From Bacteroidales bacterium (GTDB taxonomy: Bacteria > Bacteroidota > Bacteroidia > Bacteroidales > UBA932), in NCBI GenBank assembly GCA_017527415.1, contig JAFXQA010000014.1:1-58979 (forward strand): a stretch of 58,979 nt of DNA. The letters are read 5' to 3'. The number at the start of each line of letters is the position of its first letter. The first letter of the stretch is position 1. Both the position numbers and the translations under genes were made by a program. Below the pieces are notes generated by a model, which worked only from the letters and a program-made list of their open reading frames with translations, was not told where the DNA came from and ran no database searches. This document shows positions 1 through 7,415 of the stretch, in pieces.

Positions 1-1
1 G

Positions 2-112
2 CTCCGCCGCCTGAACGCCAAGGTTCGCGGCACACGAAGCGGAGATGCCATAGAAGGCACTCTCACCGCCCCGATGGGCTCTATTACTTTCAACGGAAAT
101 AAGTCGAGATAA
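2..112 (+). CDS. 3' end of an unidentified gene
   Basis: An open frame runs from the left edge of the window to TAA at 110-112. It encodes about 36 residues ending in GSITFNGNKSR. GC-rich third codon positions resemble the neighbouring genes, and the end lies 20 nt from the convergent stop of the flavoprotein gene, a typical tail-to-tail arrangement. Too little is visible to name a family. The other plus frame also stays open to a stop near the same place, so the frame choice is an inference. Confidence 0.4.
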   Translation, partial: LRRLNAKVRGTRSGDAIEGTLTAPMGSITFNGNKSR

Positions 113-132
113 GTGTATGGCAAAATCCCGAT

Positions 133-747
133 TTATCGAATGAAATGCATCCCGTCCCACGGTTCGTCACTTCCAGGCATTGGCTTGCCTCCTGTAGCCT
201 TCAACAGGGCGGCCATGTTGTTCGCCAGTGTGCGCATCGTTTGCATGCCTTCGCGGTCCAGCGCCGCCTGACCGGGCTCACGTCCGTATACAATGTTCCA
301 GTACTGCGAGGTCACAACCGGCATGCTCATCATCTGGAAGGGCATGTTCAGAGTTTCGAACGTCGCAGTAGCTCCTCCTCGGCGGCATACGGCCACAGCC
401 GCTGCCGGCTTGCCCCTGAAGGCAGCCCCGTTCGAATAGAACGCCCGCTGGATTATGGAAAGCACCGCACCGTTCGGCTGTCCCCAGTATACCGGGGATC
501 CTGCGATAAGTGCATCTGACGAATTCATCTTAGCGGAGATGCCGTTGCAGACATCATCATCAAACACGCAAGCACCTGGGTTGTCCTTGCACGTATTGCA
601 GGCGATACAGCCACGGACGGGTTTGTTGCCGATCCAAACAGTTTCACTCTCTATGCCGAGCTTTTCCAGCTGCTTTGCAATCTCAGTCAAAGCGATGGAG
701 GTGTTGCCCTTCTGGCGCGGGCTGCCGTTGATAATTAGTACTTTCAT
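133..747 (-). CDS. NAD(P)H-dependent FMN reductase / flavodoxin-family protein
   Basis: Small flavodoxin-fold protein of 204 residues. The N-terminus MKVLIINGSPRQKGNTS is the phosphate-binding loop for FMN in the NADPH-dependent FMN reductase family. Residues about 47-60 carry a four-cysteine cluster (GCIACNTCKDNPGACVF), as in iron-sulfur flavoproteins. SPVYWGQPNGAV near residue 84 is the flavin-contact loop. Likely a cytoplasmic flavin- or quinone-type reductase; the substrate cannot be told. A TATCTTTG box at 785-792 (minus strand) gives a leader of roughly 30-40 nt. The gene is monocistronic and convergent with the partial gene at the window edge. Confidence 0.85.
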   Translation of the reverse strand: MKVLIINGSPRQKGNTSIALTEIAKQLEKLGIESETVWIGNKPVRGCIACNTCKDNPGACVFDDDVCNGISAKMNSSDALIAGSPVYWGQPNGAVLSIIQRAFYSNGAAFRGKPAAAVAVCRRGGATATFETLNMPFQMMSMPVVTSQYWNIVYGREPGQAALDREGMQTMRTLANNMAALLKATGGKPMPGSDEPWDGMHFIR

Positions 748-880
748 ATCTTACTGATACTTGCAAATCCCGATTTAACGAAGACAAAGATAAGTCTTTT
801 ATAAGAATAGTAGCTATTCGGAGGCCGACAGGTCGACATGGCCTGCAGGCCAGCACCGCCGGTCCCGTCATTCGTTAGAG

Positions 881-1019
881 ACCTGTAGAGTTATTATGCC
901 ATTTTCTCTACAGGTAGGCCGAAAAATGGCCGACCCGTAGAGGTTAGGCCGGAAAACCTTGACGGGTAGGGGGTAAAAAGGGGGTACCTGTATAGAAAAT
1001 GCGGTTTTTCTCTACAGGT
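881..1019. repeat. Family C tandem-hairpin element, intergenic copy 1
   Basis: Three successive hairpins start at 881, 933 and 986 (spacing 52 and 53 nt). Arms are ACCTGTAGAG or close variants, closed by CTCTACAGGT. Loops are rich in A, T and C/G tracts such as AAAATGCGG. A second copy of identical length and spacing lies at 39535-39673. The sequence sits between genes and has no coding potential. Confidence 0.9.
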
Positions 1020-1029
1020 CCCAGAGGAT

Positions 1030-1200
1030 TTTCTCAAAACTGAGGGAACGAAGTCGGTATGTCGGTGGAATATGGAAAAAGAGCGCTTCAGCGCGAACCG
1101 CGGCGGCCGGTCCGAAAACGGATTAGAGGAGCGGAGCGACGAAGTCGGCCTCAGCCGACCGGCCGGGGATCGTACCTGCGCACGGAGTGTCTGGCCCTTA
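1030..1200. repeat. GC-rich palindromic stretch, possible decayed element
   Basis: Contains inverted arms CGGCCGGTC (1104-1112) and GACCGGCCG (1157-1165), a nested GTCGGC/GCCGAC pair (1144-1159), and two CGAAGTCGG motifs near 1040 and 1140. The GAGCGGAGCGACGAAG segment recalls the GAGCGAAGCGAA motif of the MATE-gene insert at 8596-8727. The relationship is inference only. Confidence 0.4.
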
Positions 1201-1256
1201 TCGCGGCTATGAGGGATTCTTTGTTTGTGTTTTCTGGTATCATATGGTGAATTCGT

Positions 1257-2027
1257 TTATTTGATTCCACGCTGTTTCTTGATAGTCTCATACGCCTCCT
1301 GGATCTTTCGGAATTTCTCTTCGGCAGCCTTCTGCACGTCCGGGCCGAGGGATGCCACCTTGTCCGGGTGGTTCTTCATCGCCATGCGCCTGTAGGCCGC
1401 CTTCACCTCATCATCCGTCGCCGAAGGGGAAATCTCCAGCACTGCATAGGCGGAGGTCGTATCCCTGTAGTACATCGCGATGACCGAGGCCGCGTCGGAG
1501 GCGTTCAGCCGTATGGCGGAGGCTATCGCTTCGAGGACGCTCTTCTCGCTGGCGCTGAAGTCCCCGTCCGCGTTCGCTATACCCGCGAGGTAATGGAAGA
1601 GTTGGAGGCGCTGGGAGTAGTTCATGTTGGCGGCTATCTGCCCGCCGACAGAGTAGACGTTTACCTCCTGCAAGGATAGGCCGGAGAGGATGCGCATGGC
1701 CTCGCTCACGGCCGCCTCGCCGAAGTTCTGCCGGACGAATGCCTTCACGTAGTCCAGTTCCGCCTGAAGTGTCTTCCCGTCGGCGCGTATCACCGCGGAC
1801 GAGAGCACCAGAAGGCTCACGAGGAAGCTGTTCCGCTGCTCCGAGGCGCCGTAGCCGCCACGGTAGCTACCACCCTGCGCCCCGCCGGGCGCCGCTCCTC
1901 CGCTAATCTGGTGCGCCGCTTCAACGGCCCCCTCGATCACGCTCCCGGCAATCACGCCCAGCAGTGCGCCAATGGGCCCGAAGGCGACCCATCCCAGGAG
2001 TCCTGCTATCCATTTCGCTGTTCCCAT
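1257..2027 (-). CDS. djlA: DjlA-like membrane-anchored J-domain co-chaperone
   Basis: 256 residues. A glycine-rich hydrophobic N-terminus (residues 5-32) looks like a membrane anchor. A TerB-like helical domain follows (about 68-180, ADGKTLQAELDYV and NADGDFSASE being its two metal-type loops), then a C-terminal J domain (about 190-253) with the DnaK-stimulating HPD motif in MAMKNHPDKV. This order is that of DjlA, which recruits DnaK at the inner membrane. The start ATG at 2027 lies 8 nt from a palindrome containing TAACTTAG, a near match to the Bacteroidetes -7 box. Divergent from the exonuclease gene. Confidence 0.85.
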   Translation of the reverse strand: MGTAKWIAGLLGWVAFGPIGALLGVIAGSVIEGAVEAAHQISGGAAPGGAQGGSYRGGYGASEQRNSFLVSLLVLSSAVIRADGKTLQAELDYVKAFVRQNFGEAAVSEAMRILSGLSLQEVNVYSVGGQIAANMNYSQRLQLFHYLAGIANADGDFSASEKSVLEAIASAIRLNASDAASVIAMYYRDTTSAYAVLEISPSATDDEVKAAYRRMAMKNHPDKVASLGPDVQKAAEEKFRKIQEAYETIKKQRGIK

Positions 2028-2030
2028 ACC

Positions 2031-2073
2031 GTGCTAAGTTAGCACTTTTTTGGCAAATGGTTTCGTATATTTG
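2031..2073. promoter_or_regulatory. Divergent promoter with 15-bp perfect palindrome
   Basis: GTGCTAAGTTAGCAC at 2031-2045 is a perfect odd palindrome. It contains TAACTTAG, close to the TAnnTTTG box, on both strands. TATATTTG at 2066-2073 is a full -7 match for the plus-strand exonuclease gene. The same GCTAAGTTAGCACTTTTTTG string recurs at 5460-5479. It may be an operator or a symmetric promoter. Confidence 0.6.
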
Positions 2074-2093
2074 TACTGTCAATCTTTAAAGCC

Positions 2094-2588
2094 TTGAAAG
2101 ATTTCGCGGCAATAGACTTCGAGACGGCGAACGAGCAGCCCAGCAGCGTCTGCAGCGTGGGCGTGGTGATCGTGCGCGGAGGGCAGATAGTGGACTCTTT
2201 CTATGGCCTCATCCGTCCCGAGCCGGAGTACTACCAGTGGTTCTGCCGGCAGGTGCACGGCCTGGGGCCGGAGGACACTGAAGGCGCTCCGGTGTTCCCC
2301 TACGTATGGGAGAAAATAGCGCCCAGGATCGAGGGCCTGCCGCTTGTGGCACACAACGCCCGCTTCGACGAAGGATGCCTGAAAGCTGCTTTCCAGGTAT
2401 ATCAGATGGACTATCCGGACTACATTTTCTTCGACACCTTAACCGCATCAAGGAGGCATTTCGGCAGAAGCATCCCGAATCACCAGCTCCAGACGGTAGC
2501 CGCCGCCTGCGGCTACGAACTCACAGATCACCACCATGCACTTGCGGATGCCGAAGCTTGTGCGTATATTGCAATGTCAATCCTATAA
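2094..2588 (+). CDS. DEDDh 3'-5' exonuclease (DnaQ/epsilon-like)
   Basis: 164-residue exonuclease domain. Exo I is AAIDFETAN (Asp/Glu metal ligands), Exo II is LVAHNARFDEGCL, and Exo III is HHALADAEA with the DEDDh histidine. There is no polymerase or other domain, so this is a stand-alone proofreading- or repair-type 3'-5' exonuclease of the Bacteroidetes short class. The reading frame opens with TTG at 2094, 20 nt downstream of a TATATTTG box. The next gene starts 3 nt after its stop, giving a likely operon exonuclease - PA14 phosphoesterase - dtd. Confidence 0.9.
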   Translation: MKDFAAIDFETANEQPSSVCSVGVVIVRGGQIVDSFYGLIRPEPEYYQWFCRQVHGLGPEDTEGAPVFPYVWEKIAPRIEGLPLVAHNARFDEGCLKAAFQVYQMDYPDYIFFDTLTASRRHFGRSIPNHQLQTVAAACGYELTDHHHALADAEACAYIAMSIL

Positions 2589-2591
2589 TAT

Positions 2592-4052
2592 ATGAAGAAG
2601 CTCATTATTGCCCTGACCACATTGCTGCTCCTCGCCTCCTGCGGCGACAGGACGGCCCCCGTGAATTACAAGATCTGGTATCACTGGCCGGAGAGGTTCC
2701 TTCCGGATTTCTCGACCCTCGGAGAGCCTGACATCCAGGGAGTCAAGCGCAATCTCGACCTGATGGACATAGTAGATACGATGAACCACTATGCCGCGCT
2801 GTTCGAGACCACCCTGAAAGTCCCCGCAACTGAAGAATATACCTTCAACGTCACCACAGACGACGGTTCCCGGTTCTACATCGACGGGGAACTCCTGATA
2901 GAGAACGACGGCGCACACCGCCCCATTCAGAAGTTCTGCACCAAGACCCTGGAGAAGGGCCGGCACGAGCTCAAGCTGGAGTTTTTCGATTACGACAAGC
3001 TTCAGACGCTGGAGTTCCTGTATTCCACCCCAACCATCGCGGAGCGACAGTTCAACGACAGGATTGTCGTGGAGCAGGACAGGCTTACCAGCAGGAAAGG
3101 ATTTGTCAAACCTCAGGTCAAGGAGGCCTGGAAGCGCTTCGCAGCCTGGAAGGGAGATGACGAGGTGCTGGTCTTCCCCATCCTCACAGACATCCACTCC
3201 AACAACAATTTCCAGTATAAGCACATAGGCTACGCATCCGTCGCCGGCAAGATGTTCAACGCCGACTTCATGGCCCTTCTGGGCGACATCGGCCTCAACT
3301 CTATCCCCACCACCCTTGACAAGAAAGAGGCGAAGAAAATGATAGACAACACCGTTGAGCAGATGCACAAGTGGGACGGGATGTGGCTCTTCGCCCCCGG
3401 CAACCACGACTGGGACGGCGGTGAAGGAGAATGGCTCACGGAGGAGTATCTGACCGATACCTTCCAGCGCCCGTGGGAGCCCCGTGCGGGCGGCAACCTC
3501 CATCTTACCGGAAAGACCTACGGCTGGTACGACATCCCCGGAAAGGGCTTCCGCATCGTCTTCCTCAACAGCTGCTGCACCCGTACGCTCGGAGGCACCT
3601 ACTACCTGGTAGATGAGGAAGAGGAGAACTGGCTGAAGGAGACCCTGGACGCCACCCCCGAGGGCATGCACGTGATCGTGCTCGCGCACTTTATGCCCGA
3701 CCCGATGGGCCGCTGGCAGACAAACATGAACCTCAACTACCTGAAGGAAAACAACGCCCGGGTGATGAAAGTCCTTTCCGACTATGCCGAAAAAGGCACC
3801 CTCGTGGGGATGTTCACCGGCGACAGCCACGTGAACGACTATGACCGCAACGATGGGGTAAACTACTATATCTCACAGGGTTACGGATGGAACGGGCCCG
3901 AAATGCTTCTCCCCACCAACAAGCACGCATACTTCGACTACCGCCAGTGCCTATGCATCGACGTGGTGGCAGTTAAGCCCGCAAAACGTGAGGTACATAC
4001 CTTCCGCATCGGCGCCGGAGGTGAGGAATATGACTATAGCTTCGGGTACTGA
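2592..4052 (+). CDS. Exported PA14-domain metallophosphoesterase lipoprotein
   Basis: 486 residues with a lipoprotein signal (LLLLASCGD). Residues about 45-145 form a PA14 beta-sandwich (ALFETTLKVPATEEYTF, TTDDGSRFYIDGELL), usually a glycan-binding module. The rest is a calcineurin-like phosphoesterase with metal motifs DIHSN, LLGDIG, GNHDWD and FTGDSHVNDY. Probably a surface or periplasmic phosphatase acting on a glycan- or nucleotide-linked phosphate; the substrate is unknown. The following dtd start overlaps the stop by one base, so the two are co-transcribed. Confidence 0.85.
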   Translation: MKKLIIALTTLLLLASCGDRTAPVNYKIWYHWPERFLPDFSTLGEPDIQGVKRNLDLMDIVDTMNHYAALFETTLKVPATEEYTFNVTTDDGSRFYIDGELLIENDGAHRPIQKFCTKTLEKGRHELKLEFFDYDKLQTLEFLYSTPTIAERQFNDRIVVEQDRLTSRKGFVKPQVKEAWKRFAAWKGDDEVLVFPILTDIHSNNNFQYKHIGYASVAGKMFNADFMALLGDIGLNSIPTTLDKKEAKKMIDNTVEQMHKWDGMWLFAPGNHDWDGGEGEWLTEEYLTDTFQRPWEPRAGGNLHLTGKTYGWYDIPGKGFRIVFLNSCCTRTLGGTYYLVDEEEENWLKETLDATPEGMHVIVLAHFMPDPMGRWQTNMNLNYLKENNARVMKVLSDYAEKGTLVGMFTGDSHVNDYDRNDGVNYYISQGYGWNGPEMLLPTNKHAYFDYRQCLCIDVVAVKPAKREVHTFRIGAGGEEYDYSFGY

Positions 4053-4555
4053 TGAGAGTCGTCATTCAAAGGGTATCCTCCGCATCCGTCACGATTGACG
4101 GGGTCGTCCGGTCGCAGATCGGGCCTGGGCTGCTGGTGCTGCTTGGCGTGGGCCACGATGACGATACCGCCGATATCGATTATCTGGTAAAGAAGACCGC
4201 CGGGCTTCGCATCTTCGACGATGAGAACGGCGTGATGAACCGCAGCGTGCTGGATATTGAGGGAGATGTTCTTGTGGTAAGCCAGTTCACCCTGATGGCA
4301 TCCACCAAAAAGGGCAACCGGCCGTCTTACATCGAGGCAGCCGGCCACGAAAAGGCCATCCCCCTGTATGAAGAGTTCTGCCGCAGGATGTCCGCCGCGA
4401 TCGGCAAACCAGTCGGCACCGGCGAATTCGGCGCCGATATGAAAGTCGCCCTGGTCAACGACGGCCCCGTGACCATCTGCATAGATTCAGCGATGGGCAA
4501 ATGTCCCCATTACTCCCCCTGCTCCGGAACCGGTATGCCTTCGGCGCGAAGATAG
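4052..4555 (+). CDS. dtd: D-aminoacyl-tRNA deacylase with atypical C-terminus
   Basis: Removes D-amino acids from mischarged tRNA. The N-terminus MRVVIQRVSSASVTIDG, the SQFTLMAS motif (about residue 77) and NDGPVTICIDS (about 135-145) are the DTD signatures that line the active site of the dimer. The family usually ends a few residues after NDGPVT. Here about 20 further residues (from DSAMGKCPHYSPC on) run antisense into a DUF4143 ATPase remnant, so the native 3' end may have been replaced by rearrangement. The catalytic core appears intact. The start overlaps the preceding stop by 1 nt. Confidence 0.9.
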   Translation: MRVVIQRVSSASVTIDGVVRSQIGPGLLVLLGVGHDDDTADIDYLVKKTAGLRIFDDENGVMNRSVLDIEGDVLVVSQFTLMASTKKGNRPSYIEAAGHEKAIPLYEEFCRRMSAAIGKPVGTGEFGADMKVALVNDGPVTICIDSAMGKCPHYSPCSGTGMPSARR

Positions 4556-4824
4556 GCTTCAATTGCGTAGAGCGGAAGATTCTCCATCCAGCCTTGATCG
4601 ATGTAATTCTTCATCGATACGCGGAGGCCTTTGAGAGCTGGATGCTCGTTGATGTAAGTCTTAAGTGATTTACCCTTGACGTTTTCTTCAGCCTTGGCTT
4701 CTATGGGAATGACACGTTTTTCTGTCTGAATAGCGAAATCTCTCTTTTCAAACAACAAAATTTCGGACGAATATTCAGTCAAAATCAACAAAAATTCGGA
4801 CGATAATCCGTGGCAAATATACAT
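4510..4824 (-). pseudogene. C-terminal remnant of a DUF4143 AAA ATPase
   Basis: The last 75 or so residues (from about FAIQTEKRVIPIEAKAEEN) match the C-terminal nuclease-like part of the DUF4143 ATPase family, whose full members are about 380-430 residues. The ATPase domain is missing. The first 25 codons are low-complexity AT-rich DNA with repeated TTCGGACGA motifs and are unlikely to be native. The stop lies inside the 3' end of dtd on the other strand. Read as a truncated gene left after deletion or rearrangement. Confidence 0.75.
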
Positions 4825-4848
4825 TTATTCCGACGAATAAAGAATAGT

Positions 4849-5430
4849 TTAAACATAATAATACTTTTCCACGCCCCCGTAGCCGACGATCTGCTTGTTT
4901 CTTCTGGTCTTGTCGATAAAGTTGGAGAGCCTGCGCGCGAACTCTTCAGGGCGTTTGCGGGCGGCATCGATGTACGCAACGCGGATCCGCCTGTAGGGCT
5001 CTGGGAAAGAAAGATAGTTCTTCCAGACCGTCACATCTTCCCGAAGAGCGGAGAGGATGTCTTCCGGAAAGATATACGGTGCCCGGATTAGGCCGATGAC
5101 CGAATCCCTCACCTTCGGATGAATCATCCCGTTCGCATCCAGCCAAATGAGCCTCTCGATGTTCGGCCTGGAGTACGGGCTTCCTTTTTTCCTCGGAGTG
5201 AACCGGCGAAGTTGGTGCGTAGGATCCAGGGTACCGGCCGTGCTGTCTATCCAGCCGAAGCAGAGCGCCTCTTCCACCGCGTCGTTGTATGAAACCCCTT
5301 CCTCACCGGAATCCTTGGTAGGAAAAACGAACCAGACCTCGGACTCCGACTCGAAATGCCCGGCGAGCCAGTCCCGCCACTGTCGGCGGCACTCGCAGCG
5401 GACAATCGGGCGATGTGCAGATTCTTTCAT
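4849..5430 (-). CDS. YdeI/OmpD-associated family protein
   Basis: 193 residues. WRDWLAGHFESESEVWFVF, YNDAVEEALCFGWIDS (about residues 49-64) and RRFTPRKKGSPYSRPNIERL are hallmarks of the YdeI/OmpD-associated family, which includes proteins once called bacteriocin-protection proteins. The C-terminal helical region (EFARRLSNFIDKTRRNKQI) is also typical. The biochemical role of the family is not established. Cytoplasmic by sequence. Divergent from the TSCPD gene. Confidence 0.85.
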   Translation of the reverse strand: MKESAHRPIVRCECRRQWRDWLAGHFESESEVWFVFPTKDSGEEGVSYNDAVEEALCFGWIDSTAGTLDPTHQLRRFTPRKKGSPYSRPNIERLIWLDANGMIHPKVRDSVIGLIRAPYIFPEDILSALREDVTVWKNYLSFPEPYRRIRVAYIDAARKRPEEFARRLSNFIDKTRRNKQIVGYGGVEKYYYV

Positions 5431-5454
5431 AGCCTGGTTCTCGACGATTTCTTA

Positions 5455-5488
5455 TTTTGCTAAGTTAGCACTTTTTTGAATATATTTG
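5455..5488 (+). promoter_or_regulatory. Promoter of TSCPD-bcp-HAD operon with GCTAAGTTAGC palindrome
   Basis: TTTTG at 5455-5459 (-33-like) and TATATTTG at 5481-5488 (-7) are 21 nt apart. The palindrome TGCTAAGTTAGCA (5459-5471) lies in the spacer. The ATG at 5493 is only 4 nt past the -7 box, so the transcript should be leaderless or nearly so. Confidence 0.65.
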
Positions 5489-5492
5489 TATC

Positions 5493-5786
5493 ATGTTTGA
5501 AGTAACGAAACTATCCGATACCACGTCCGACGGTATCCGCCGGGCATCCTTCGAGACCTGCGGGGCGGTATGCTCCGTGCAGATAGATATTGAATTGCAA
5601 GGCGACACCGTCCGGTCCGTACGTTATACCGGAGGTTGCCACGGAAATACCCAGGGAGTGGCATCTCTTTGTGCCGGAATGAAGAAGAACGAGGTCATCG
5701 CCCGCCTCGAAAGCATCGACTGCGGAGGCCGCGGCACCAGCTGCCCCGACCAGCTCGCAAAAGCTCTTAGAATGCTCAGTAAATAG
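5493..5786 (+). CDS. TIGR03905-type TSCPD domain protein
   Basis: 97 residues. The family signature is TSCPDQLAKAL near the C-terminus, with conserved Cys at CGAVCS (about residue 24-27), GGCHGNTQG and CGGRGTSCPD. Related domains occur at the C-terminus of some B12-dependent ribonucleotide reductases, where the cysteine pair may bind metal. The stand-alone form has no assigned function. First gene of a tight operon with the peroxiredoxin (4-nt gap) and the HAD phosphatase. Confidence 0.9.
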   Translation: MFEVTKLSDTTSDGIRRASFETCGAVCSVQIDIELQGDTVRSVRYTGGCHGNTQGVASLCAGMKKNEVIARLESIDCGGRGTSCPDQLAKALRMLSK

Positions 5787-5790
5787 AATT

Positions 5791-6246
5791 ATGCTAAAGA
5801 TAGGAGATAAAATGCCTTCTTTCGAGGTCCAGGACCAGGATGGCAACATTGTGAAAAGCGAAGACCTTTTGGGCAACGGGAAAAAGACCATTGTCTACTT
5901 TTACCCTAAAGACAACACCTCCGGCTGCACGGCCGAGGCTTGTTCGTTCAGGGATAATTATGCCGCGCTGACCGCCGCCGGCTACAACGTGGTTGGGGTT
6001 AGCAAGGATAGCGCAAAGTCCCACAGCGGGTTCCGGGCGAAGTATGAATTGCCGTTCAAGTTGTTGGCCGACACCTCCACCCAGATGCTTCAGGCCTTTG
6101 GCGCGTGGGGCGAGAAGAAGATGTATGGCAAGACCGTCCTAGGCACCCTCCGCCGCACCTTCATCTTCGACGAAAACGGCACCCTCGAACGAATCATCGA
6201 AAAGGTCGACACCAAAAATGCCGCCACCCAGATTCTGGAAGGATGA
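5791..6246 (+). CDS. bcp: Thioredoxin-dependent thiol peroxidase (peroxiredoxin Q/BCP)
   Basis: Reduces hydrogen peroxide and organic hydroperoxides with thioredoxin as donor. At 151 residues it is the usual BCP size. The active site is YPKDNTSGCTAEACSFRD (about residues 39-56): the first Cys is peroxidatic and the Cys five residues later is the BCP resolving cysteine. The N-terminus MLKIGDKMPSFEVQDQDG is typical. Cytoplasmic. The stop overlaps the next start by ATGA. Confidence 0.95.
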   Translation: MLKIGDKMPSFEVQDQDGNIVKSEDLLGNGKKTIVYFYPKDNTSGCTAEACSFRDNYAALTAAGYNVVGVSKDSAKSHSGFRAKYELPFKLLADTSTQMLQAFGAWGEKKMYGKTVLGTLRRTFIFDENGTLERIIEKVDTKNAATQILEG

Positions 6247-6887
6247 AACTGATTGTTTTCGACTTCGATGGCACGCTGGGCGACACGCGGGCGAACATCC
6301 TCCTGACCATGAGGATGACCCTTCGCAAACTGGGCCTTCCCGAAAAAGACGACGAGACCATCGCAGCCACCATCGGGATTCCTCTGGGGGCGGGTTTCAG
6401 GCAGATGTTCCCGAATCTTTCAGCAGAAGAGGAAAACCTTTGCGTCAAGACCTACAGGACCATCTTCGAAGAGAACAAAAAGGACCTCGTGCCGACATTA
6501 TTTCCGCACGTAAAAGAGACTTTGGCCGCCCTGAAAAAGAGCGGATACATCCTCACAGTTGCATCTTCCCGCTCATCGTCCTCCCTCAATGGGTTCCTGC
6601 GCGATATGGGCATAGCCGACTGCATCAGTTTCGTGCTTGGGGCAGATAATGTGACCCATGCCAAACCCCACCCAGAACCAGTGCTACGCACGCTCAAAGA
6701 ATTCGGCGTAGATGCCTCGGAGGCCCTGGTGGTGGGAGATATGCCCGTGGATATCCAGATGGGAAAAGCGGCCGGTGCCGCCACCTGCGCAGTTACCTAC
6801 GGAAATGCCTCCCGGGAGGCTCTGGAGGAAGCTGGAGCGGATACTATTATAGATGATTTTTCTAAACTCAAGGTAGAGTTTCACTGA
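6243..6887 (+). CDS. HAD-family phosphatase (phosphoglycolate phosphatase-like)
   Basis: 214 residues from the ATG at 6243, which overlaps the bcp stop. Motif I is VFDFDGTLGDT with the nucleophilic Asp and the acid/base Asp. Motif II lies near VASSRSSSS, motif III is the Lys of THAKPHPEP, and motif IV is VVGDMPVDIQMG. The helical cap between motifs I and II makes it a C1-cap enzyme of the Gph/PGMB group. The substrate is not determined. An upstream in-frame Met inside bcp is rejected because that part only reads the bcp gene out of frame. Overlaps the convergent LMW-PTP gene by 7 nt. Confidence 0.85.
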   Translation: MKLIVFDFDGTLGDTRANILLTMRMTLRKLGLPEKDDETIAATIGIPLGAGFRQMFPNLSAEEENLCVKTYRTIFEENKKDLVPTLFPHVKETLAALKKSGYILTVASSRSSSSLNGFLRDMGIADCISFVLGADNVTHAKPHPEPVLRTLKEFGVDASEALVVGDMPVDIQMGKAAGAATCAVTYGNASREALEEAGADTIIDDFSKLKVEFH

Positions 6888-7333
6888 CAGAGGCACTCGC
6901 AGCCTTCGAGGATGTCCTGGAAGGTGGTTTCGAAATCCCCCGTGTACCAAGGGTCGGCGACGTCGCGGCGGATGCCGGCATAAGACATCAGCAGGCGCAC
7001 TTTCCCTTCCGGATCCTCCGGGATGATCCTCCGCAGGAGCCGGATATTTGATTCATCCATACAGATTATGCGGTCGAAGCGGGCGTAGTCTGCAGGCACG
7101 ACCTTGCGTGCTGTCTTCCCTTCATCGAAGAGCACTCCGTGCTGACGCAGGCAGCGCTTCGCGGGCGGATAGATGGGATTGCCCGTTTCCTCCGAGGACA
7201 CGGCTGCCGACTCGATGTAATACTGCCCTTCCAGGCCTTTCGCCCGCACCAGGGCCTTCATTATAAACTCCGCCATCGGGCTGCGGCAGATGTTGCCGTG
7301 GCAGACGAAAAGGATTCTTTCTAAATTTGCCAT
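6881..7333 (-). CDS. Low-molecular-weight protein tyrosine phosphatase
   Basis: 150 residues, the family's usual length. The P-loop VCHGNICRSPMAEFI (residues 10-24) has the CX5R(S) active site, and the general acid is in the DPWY loop (about 127-130, VADPWYTGDFE). May dephosphorylate protein tyrosines or a capsule kinase, but no kinase gene is adjacent. The start was set at the ATG at 7333 because a TATCTTTG box lies at 7342-7349 just upstream and the P-loop is then near the N-terminus, as in homologues. The longer open frame upstream runs through the divergent promoter. Confidence 0.92.
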   Translation of the reverse strand: MANLERILFVCHGNICRSPMAEFIMKALVRAKGLEGQYYIESAAVSSEETGNPIYPPAKRCLRQHGVLFDEGKTARKVVPADYARFDRIICMDESNIRLLRRIIPEDPEGKVRLLMSYAGIRRDVADPWYTGDFETTFQDILEGCECLCQ

Positions 7334-7341
7334 ACCGGGCA

Positions 7342-7384
7342 CAAAGATAGAAAAAAGGTCGGTGATATTTTTTTTGTACTTTTG
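7342..7384. promoter_or_regulatory. Divergent promoters for LMW-PTP and DUF1295 gene
   Basis: On the minus strand TATCTTTG (7342-7349) is followed after 8 nt by the LMW-PTP ATG. On the plus strand TACTTTTG (7377-7384) precedes the DUF1295 ATG at 7416. Both match TAnnTTTG. Confidence 0.6.
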
Positions 7385-7415
7385 TGTTTTGTTCACAGAT
7401 AGTGAGGTTTTGATT

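Larger units (their letters stand above)
748..1256. other. 509-nt non-coding region with palindromic repeats
   Basis: No credible gene. It holds the promoter of the flavin reductase (785-792), a 139-nt tandem-hairpin repeat at 881-1019, and a GC-rich palindromic stretch at about 1030-1200. A 63-codon open frame at 1059-1250 is Arg-rich, repeat-derived and unlikely to be a gene. Confidence 0.7.

Noticed and set aside
881..1019. CRISPR array
   Set aside because: Repeats are about 52 nt apart but are hairpins with variable loops. There are only three units, no unique spacers of uniform length and no cas genes nearby.
1059..1250. 63-residue Arg-rich protein
   Set aside because: Overlaps palindromic repeat DNA, has no promoter and shows no recognisable motif.
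2583..3830. 415-codon minus-strand open frame
   Set aside because: Shadow of the PA14-phosphoesterase gene, which has a lipoprotein signal and all metal-binding motifs on the plus strand.
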